A DNA stretch of 16,830 bases from Gemmatimonadaceae bacterium (GTDB lineage Bacteria; Gemmatimonadota; Gemmatimonadetes; Gemmatimonadales; Gemmatimonadaceae): contig JANYKY010000180.1 of assembly GCA_025357975.1 (NCBI GenBank), positions 1 to 16,830 on the forward strand, given 5' to 3'. The translations under genes were made by a program, and so were the position numbers. Within the stretch, counting starts at the first letter, position 1. Every line of letters begins with the position of its first letter. The notes under the pieces are model-generated. The model saw only the letters and a list, made by a program, of their open reading frames with translations, searched no databases and had not been told where the DNA came from. Of this stretch, positions 12,918 to 16,830 are shown one piece after another.

Positions 12918-15421
12918 CCGGCAGCACGCTCCAACACCCGCTGCATACGACGAATGCGATCCGCGAGCTTCTCGGATGAAAGCCGGTCACGCGTTCGGTC
13001 GATGAGCAGGGGAAAGGCGAGCGGTGGTGTCCGCTTCGGATTGGTGATCACCACCTTCGCGGCCGAGATGCGGTGAAGCGTCGTTCCGAGACGCGTGCGC
13101 TCCAACTGCCTCTCCAGAACTTCGCGGTGCGCCTGCGTCAACAGCATGTTGCCCGCGTCGTATCGTTGAAAAACATCGAAGAACAATCCGCTCGAGGCCT
13201 GAAGCTGCCGCGCAGTTTTTCCGGACCTCGGGAATCCGGGGAAGACGAGACCAGCAACTCGCGCGATCTCGCGAAATTGTCTGCGCGCCATTTCGGTCGC
13301 ATTGAGCGAAGCAGGAATATCCTCTGCCAATCCAGCTGGATCGATCAGCCCATGGAGAAGTGCTTCTTCGAGTGGTGCATCATCGGCGGAAAGCAGCTCG
13401 AAGCCGTAGTCATTCGCAGACATGGAGAATGTTATCGGCTGGATTCTCGACAGACGGTACGCCAACAGCGCGGCGAGCCCCTCATGGACGAGTCTTCCCT
13501 CAAATGGAAAAAAGAAGAGGTGATGTCCTTCGCGGCTTTGAACTCGTTCGATGAGAAATTCATTGGGTCCAGGTATGTGCGACCACTTTCGCTGGACTTC
13601 AAGAATCGGTTCGATCGCTTTCATCTCTGGATCGCGGTATTCGCCGCGCCCGGCTTCACCGAGGCGGTCCCGAAGCGCGGCGGCGAGCTCGCCCGATAAT
13701 GGAAGCCTGCTTCCCATCCATCTCGGAATCGCGCCAGTCGCATTTGGAGCACGGCGCACCCACGCCACCATGTCGCGAACCCGAATGAATTCGAGCGGCT
13801 TCCCGGCAAACACGAAACGGTCCCCGTGCGTCAGCCGCGCGACAAAGGATTCTTCGACCGATCCAAGTCGCGCGCCTCTCAAATACTGCACAACGATGTG
13901 CGCGTCACTAACGATCGTACCGATCGACATGCGATGCCGAAAAGCGATCGACTTGTCCTCTACCTTCCATCTTCCCGAGGCATCTTCTACCACCTTCGAG
14001 TATTCCGGGTAGCCTCGCAATGCATTGCCGCCGTTGCTGATGAAGCCGAGTACCCATTGCCATTCATCGTCGGGAAGGTCGGAGTAGGCGTCGGTGTCAC
14101 GCACTTCGCAGAGCAGCTCCGAAGGGATGAAGCCTTCGCCAACCGCGATCGTAACTATATGCTGCGCCAGGACATCGAGTGGACGAGTGACGGGATAGCG
14201 TGATTCTATCGATCCCGACTGAAGGCCGTCTCTCGCGGCTGCGACTTCGATGAGCTCCAAGGTATGCGTCGGCACACAAGTGACCCGGCTGGGTGCGCCA
14301 GGGCGGTGGCCGCTTCGGCCCGCGCGCTGCGTGAGTCGCGCTATTCCTTTCGGGCTGCCGATTTGAAGAACTCGATCGACCGGAGAAAAGTCGACACCGA
14401 GATCGAGACTCGAAGTCGCGACGACGCAGCGAAGTGTCGCCGTTCGCAACCCTTCCTCCACCCACTCGCGCGCTTTGCGATCGAGCGAGCCGTGATGCAG
14501 CGCAATTGTTCCCGCCCAGTCCGGCCGGTACGCGAGAATCGCCTGATACCAGATCTCTGTCTGCGATCTGGTGTTGGTGAATACGATCGATGTCTGTCCT
14601 TCTTCGATTGCCTCGACGACTTGCGGTACCATCTGCGTTCCAAGATGGCCTGCCCATGGAAATCGCTCGATGACCGGAGGAATCAGCGAGTCGACGATTA
14701 TCTGCTTTGGCTCGACTCCATGAACGATCCGTGACTTCTGTCGCGACTGAGCTTTTCCGAGCAATGCCGAGAGCGCATCGTCAAGGTTGCCTATCGTTGC
14801 CGACAGGCCCCACGTTCGCAGGTTTGGGCACATCGCACGCAGGCGCGAGAGAGCAAGCTGTGTCTGAACGCCGCGCTTCGTTCCAAGCAGCTCATGCCAC
14901 TCGTCGACGACAACGAGGCGAAGATCCGCGAATTGGGACGATGCATCCGATCGTGACAGGAAAAGTGAAAGGCTCTCAGGCGTTGTAACGAGCGTGCTAG
15001 GAAGCCTGCGAGTCTGCCGTGATCTCTCGGCCGATGACGTATCGCCGGTGCGAGTCTCGACGCTCCATGGCAGGTCGAGATTCACCACTGGTTGAAGGAG
15101 TGCGCCGGTTGTATCTCCGGCAAGCGCGCGCAATGGCGTGATCCACAAGACACGGAGCGGGAGCGAAGATTTCCGGGCGGCGCGTGCTGTTCGCGTTCGA
15201 TTGTTCAATTCGCCGCGAACTGGCGGCGATGCTTCCTGGAGGTACTCGAGCAGTGGGGCCCACCACGCAGCCAGCGTCTTGCCGGTTCCTGTCGCGGCGT
15301 GAATCAGGCCGCTCTCTCCAGCGAGATAGGCGTCCCAGACTTCGCGCTGAAATGAGAAGGGGGACCACCCGTTAGCGTGAAACCACTTTTCGGCGACGGC
15401 GACTTTTTTAATGGTCGCCAT
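12914..15421 (-). CDS. Ligase-associated DEXH-box (Lhr-like) DNA helicase
   Basis: 835 residues from the ATG at 15419-15421. A longer in-frame reading to 15628 would add 69 low-complexity residues lying wholly inside the ligase gene and is rejected. SF2 motifs: Q-motif region FSFQREVW, Walker A ATGTGKT (43-49), ITPLRALA (motif Ia), TTPESL (Ib), VVDEWHELL with DEWH box at 173-176, SATIGN (207-212), IVFTNTRSQTE (IV), TSSLDLGVDF (336-345, V) and QRAGRSGH (365-372, VI). DEWH, and the long region after motif VI, match the Lhr-like ligase-associated helicase family (TIGR04121) of about 800-850 residues. It unwinds or remodels DNA during repair with the flanking ligase and PdeM. It starts inside the ligase's last codons (14-nt overlap) with no clear ribosome site, so it likely depends on ligase translation. 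Confidence 0.94.
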   Translation of the reverse strand: MATIKKVAVAEKWFHANGWSPFSFQREVWDAYLAGESGLIHAATGTGKTLAAWWAPLLEYLQEASPPVRGELNNRTRTARAARKSSLPLRVLWITPLRALAGDTTGALLQPVVNLDLPWSVETRTGDTSSAERSRQTRRLPSTLVTTPESLSLFLSRSDASSQFADLRLVVVDEWHELLGTKRGVQTQLALSRLRAMCPNLRTWGLSATIGNLDDALSALLGKAQSRQKSRIVHGVEPKQIIVDSLIPPVIERFPWAGHLGTQMVPQVVEAIEEGQTSIVFTNTRSQTEIWYQAILAYRPDWAGTIALHHGSLDRKAREWVEEGLRTATLRCVVATSSLDLGVDFSPVDRVLQIGSPKGIARLTQRAGRSGHRPGAPSRVTCVPTHTLELIEVAAARDGLQSGSIESRYPVTRPLDVLAQHIVTIAVGEGFIPSELLCEVRDTDAYSDLPDDEWQWVLGFISNGGNALRGYPEYSKVVEDASGRWKVEDKSIAFRHRMSIGTIVSDAHIVVQYLRGARLGSVEESFVARLTHGDRFVFAGKPLEFIRVRDMVAWVRRAPNATGAIPRWMGSRLPLSGELAAALRDRLGEAGRGEYRDPEMKAIEPILEVQRKWSHIPGPNEFLIERVQSREGHHLFFFPFEGRLVHEGLAALLAYRLSRIQPITFSMSANDYGFELLSADDAPLEEALLHGLIDPAGLAEDIPASLNATEMARRQFREIARVAGLVFPGFPRSGKTARQLQASSGLFFDVFQRYDAGNMLLTQAHREVLERQLERTRLGTTLHRISAAKVVITNPKRTPPLAFPLLIDRTRDRLSSEKLADRIRRMQRVLERAAG

Positions 15422-16830
15422 CGATGCTGTCGACTGCGCCTTCTGTCGACTTGAGAAGTGCGCGAAGATTTTCGAGGGTATCAGCTTCAGCGGCGGGTTT
15501 ATCTTTTCTCCACCTGAGCATGCGTGGGAACCGCACGGCGATGCCGGACTTGTGACGTGGCGAGGCCTGAATCCCTTCGAAGCCGAGCTCGAATACCTGC
15601 TCCGGCTTGACGGATCGCACTGGGCCAAACTTCTCTACTGTATTTCTGCGGATCCACGCATCCATCTCGCGAATCTCGACGTCGGTGAGCCCGGAATACG
15701 CCTTCGCGAACGGAATAAGTGCATCGCCGTCCCACACCGCGAATGTATAATCCGTGTGAAGCAGAGCACGTCTTCCGTGTCCGGGTTGTGCGTAGACCAT
15801 TACCGCATCGATGGCGTAGGGCTCGATTTTCCATTTCCACCAGCCTCCTTTGCGCCGCCCGACTCCATATGGCGCGTCGAGACGCTTCAACATCAAGCCT
15901 TCTGATCCGACACTTCTCGCGCGGGCTTTCGCAGCGCGGATATCATCCCAGGATGTCGCTTCGGCGATGGGCGAGGTGAGAATTCGCGACTCGGCGTTTG
16001 CCGCGCCCACAAGAGTGGCCAACTGTGCTCGGCGCCACGAGAGCGGTTTCTTGCGGACGTCTACGCCGTCGAGCTCCAGCAAGTCATACGCGAGGACGAC
16101 CACCGGAATTTCACTGCGAATCTTTGCGCTTACGTTCTTGCGTCCGATGCGTCGCTGAAGTTGTGCGAAAGGAAGGGGACGCCCGTCACGCCATGGCAGG
16201 ATCTCGCCATCGATCACAGTGCCGTCGGGAAGCCATTCTGACGCTTCGATGATTTCCGGGAATCTGTCCGTGATGAGGTCATCGCCTCGGGACCAGAGAT
16301 ATGAATTCCCGCCTCGCCGGATGAGTTGCGACCGGATGCCATCCCACTTCCACTCTGCCTGCCATTCAGCCACAGGGCCAAGTGAATCGAGGTCGGCTTC
16401 GAGTGGATAAGCGAGATAGAACGGATACGGGCTGGAGATGCCGGGCGCCTCTGTTCCTGGCGCGATGAGTCGCTCATAGGCCGCTGGTGTCGGTTGCCAG
16501 TCGCCAGCCAGGCGATGTGACACTGTCGGCTCCGGAACGTCGCTTGCTTTCGCGAGTGCGCGAACAAGCAGTGACTGTGAGACGCCAACACGGAAACTGC
16601 CGGTTATCAGCTTGTTCCACACAAATCGTTCAGTGCCGCCAAGCGAGCGCCATGCATCGATGACGATCCGGCGCTGTTCTTCTTCCGAAGCCTTACCGAT
16701 TTGCAGAAGGCGATTTTCAACCCATGAATGAAGGGGCTCGTCGCTCGATGCCGAAGATTCCGGAAGAAGGAGCGCAATCGTTTCGGCGAGATCGCCAACC
16801 GCCGGCTCTACGCCCCGGCCGGCTGCCCGG
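15408..16830 (-). CDS. ATP-dependent DNA ligase (ligase-associated repair cluster), N-terminus outside window
   Basis: The minus-strand frame stays open from the TAA at 15408-15410 to the right edge, giving 473 visible residues; the GTG at 16622 is internal because family sequence continues upstream (SLGGTERFVWNKLITGSFRV). The family is about 530 residues, so some 60 are missing. The N-terminal helical domain contains WNKLITGSFRVGVSQ. The adenylation domain has the nucleotidyl-lysine motif EWKWDGIRSQ (K161 of the visible chain), motif III-like VIDGEILPW, a motif near SEGLMLKRLDAPYG and the late K-W-K-x-E-P (WWKWKIEP). The OB-fold carries the C-terminus. It seals nicks through an AMP-lysine intermediate. 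This subtype (TIGR04120) travels with the DEXH helicase, PdeM and an mbl-fold exonuclease; the exonuclease gene is not in view. Confidence 0.95.
   Translation of the reverse strand, partial: RAAGRGVEPAVGDLAETIALLLPESSASSDEPLHSWVENRLLQIGKASEEEQRRIVIDAWRSLGGTERFVWNKLITGSFRVGVSQSLLVRALAKASDVPEPTVSHRLAGDWQPTPAAYERLIAPGTEAPGISSPYPFYLAYPLEADLDSLGPVAEWQAEWKWDGIRSQLIRRGGNSYLWSRGDDLITDRFPEIIEASEWLPDGTVIDGEILPWRDGRPLPFAQLQRRIGRKNVSAKIRSEIPVVVLAYDLLELDGVDVRKKPLSWRRAQLATLVGAANAESRILTSPIAEATSWDDIRAAKARARSVGSEGLMLKRLDAPYGVGRRKGGWWKWKIEPYAIDAVMVYAQPGHGRRALLHTDYTFAVWDGDALIPFAKAYSGLTDVEIREMDAWIRRNTVEKFGPVRSVKPEQVFELGFEGIQASPRHKSGIAVRFPRMLRWRKDKPAAEADTLENLRALLKSTEGAVDSIDGDH

Noticed and set aside
13073..13699. 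Long open frame on the + strand opposite the helicase gene
   Set aside because: It lies wholly within the helicase coding region; the composition is Arg/Ser-rich shadow sequence with no recognisable motif.
15422..15628. 69-residue N-terminal extension of the helicase
   Set aside because: It lies entirely inside the ligase gene, is low-complexity and precedes the conserved helicase start MATIKK; the 15421 ATG fits the family.

Overview
The window reads as high-GC bacterial chromosome with densely packed genes. The mix is typical of Gemmatimonadota: a C-terminal TPR tail of the kind found on their regulatory proteins, several secreted NTF2-like (DUF4440/SnoaL-type) proteins, LolA-like secreted proteins and a ligase-associated repair operon. 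This phylum call is an impression from protein style, not a search. No rRNA, tRNA, CRISPR array, insertion sequence or integrase was seen.

Region 1 (1-3710) is housekeeping and small accessory genes: the end of a TPR protein, peptide chain release factor 3 (prfC, GTG start), a one-span coiled-coil membrane protein, and a convergent gene for a secreted protein with two NTF2-like halves.

Region 2 (3711-7718) is the most interesting part. A promoter region with three GTCAA boxes spaced exactly 11 bp apart precedes a 50-residue peptide gene. Its product looks like a RiPP precursor: an acidic leader, a YxxPxI motif, an ERE/YAG block and a very short GG-SQTAN tail. It is followed by an HPr-kinase-like P-loop protein, then by a single polypeptide joining a radical SAM/SPASM-like enzyme to a nucleotidyltransferase-like domain, then by a secreted NTF2-like protein. 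Spacing (44, 31 and 20 nt) suggests one operon. No RRE/PqqD protein, lasso cyclase, leader peptidase or transporter is seen. My reading is an uncharacterised RiPP pathway that shares kinase and nucleotidyltransferase accessories with some lasso clusters but uses radical SAM chemistry.

Region 3 (7719-9050) holds a four-helix membrane protein followed by a Tat-exported Rieske 2Fe-2S protein, probably a two-gene redox module. It ends in a perfect 11-bp hairpin terminator that overlaps the 3' end of the convergent aldo/keto reductase gene.

Region 4 (9016-12226) has the aldo/keto reductase on the minus strand. Divergent from it, behind a TATAAT box, are an S41-family peptidase lipoprotein and a secreted LolA-like protein, closed by a strong 15-bp hairpin.

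Region 5 (12255-16830, minus strand) is a translationally coupled repair operon. An ATP-dependent DNA ligase (5' end beyond the window) overlaps a DEXH/Lhr-like helicase by 14 nt, which overlaps the PdeM-type metallophosphoesterase by 4 nt. This is the ligase-associated DNA damage response set; its usual exonuclease partner would lie beyond the right edge if present.
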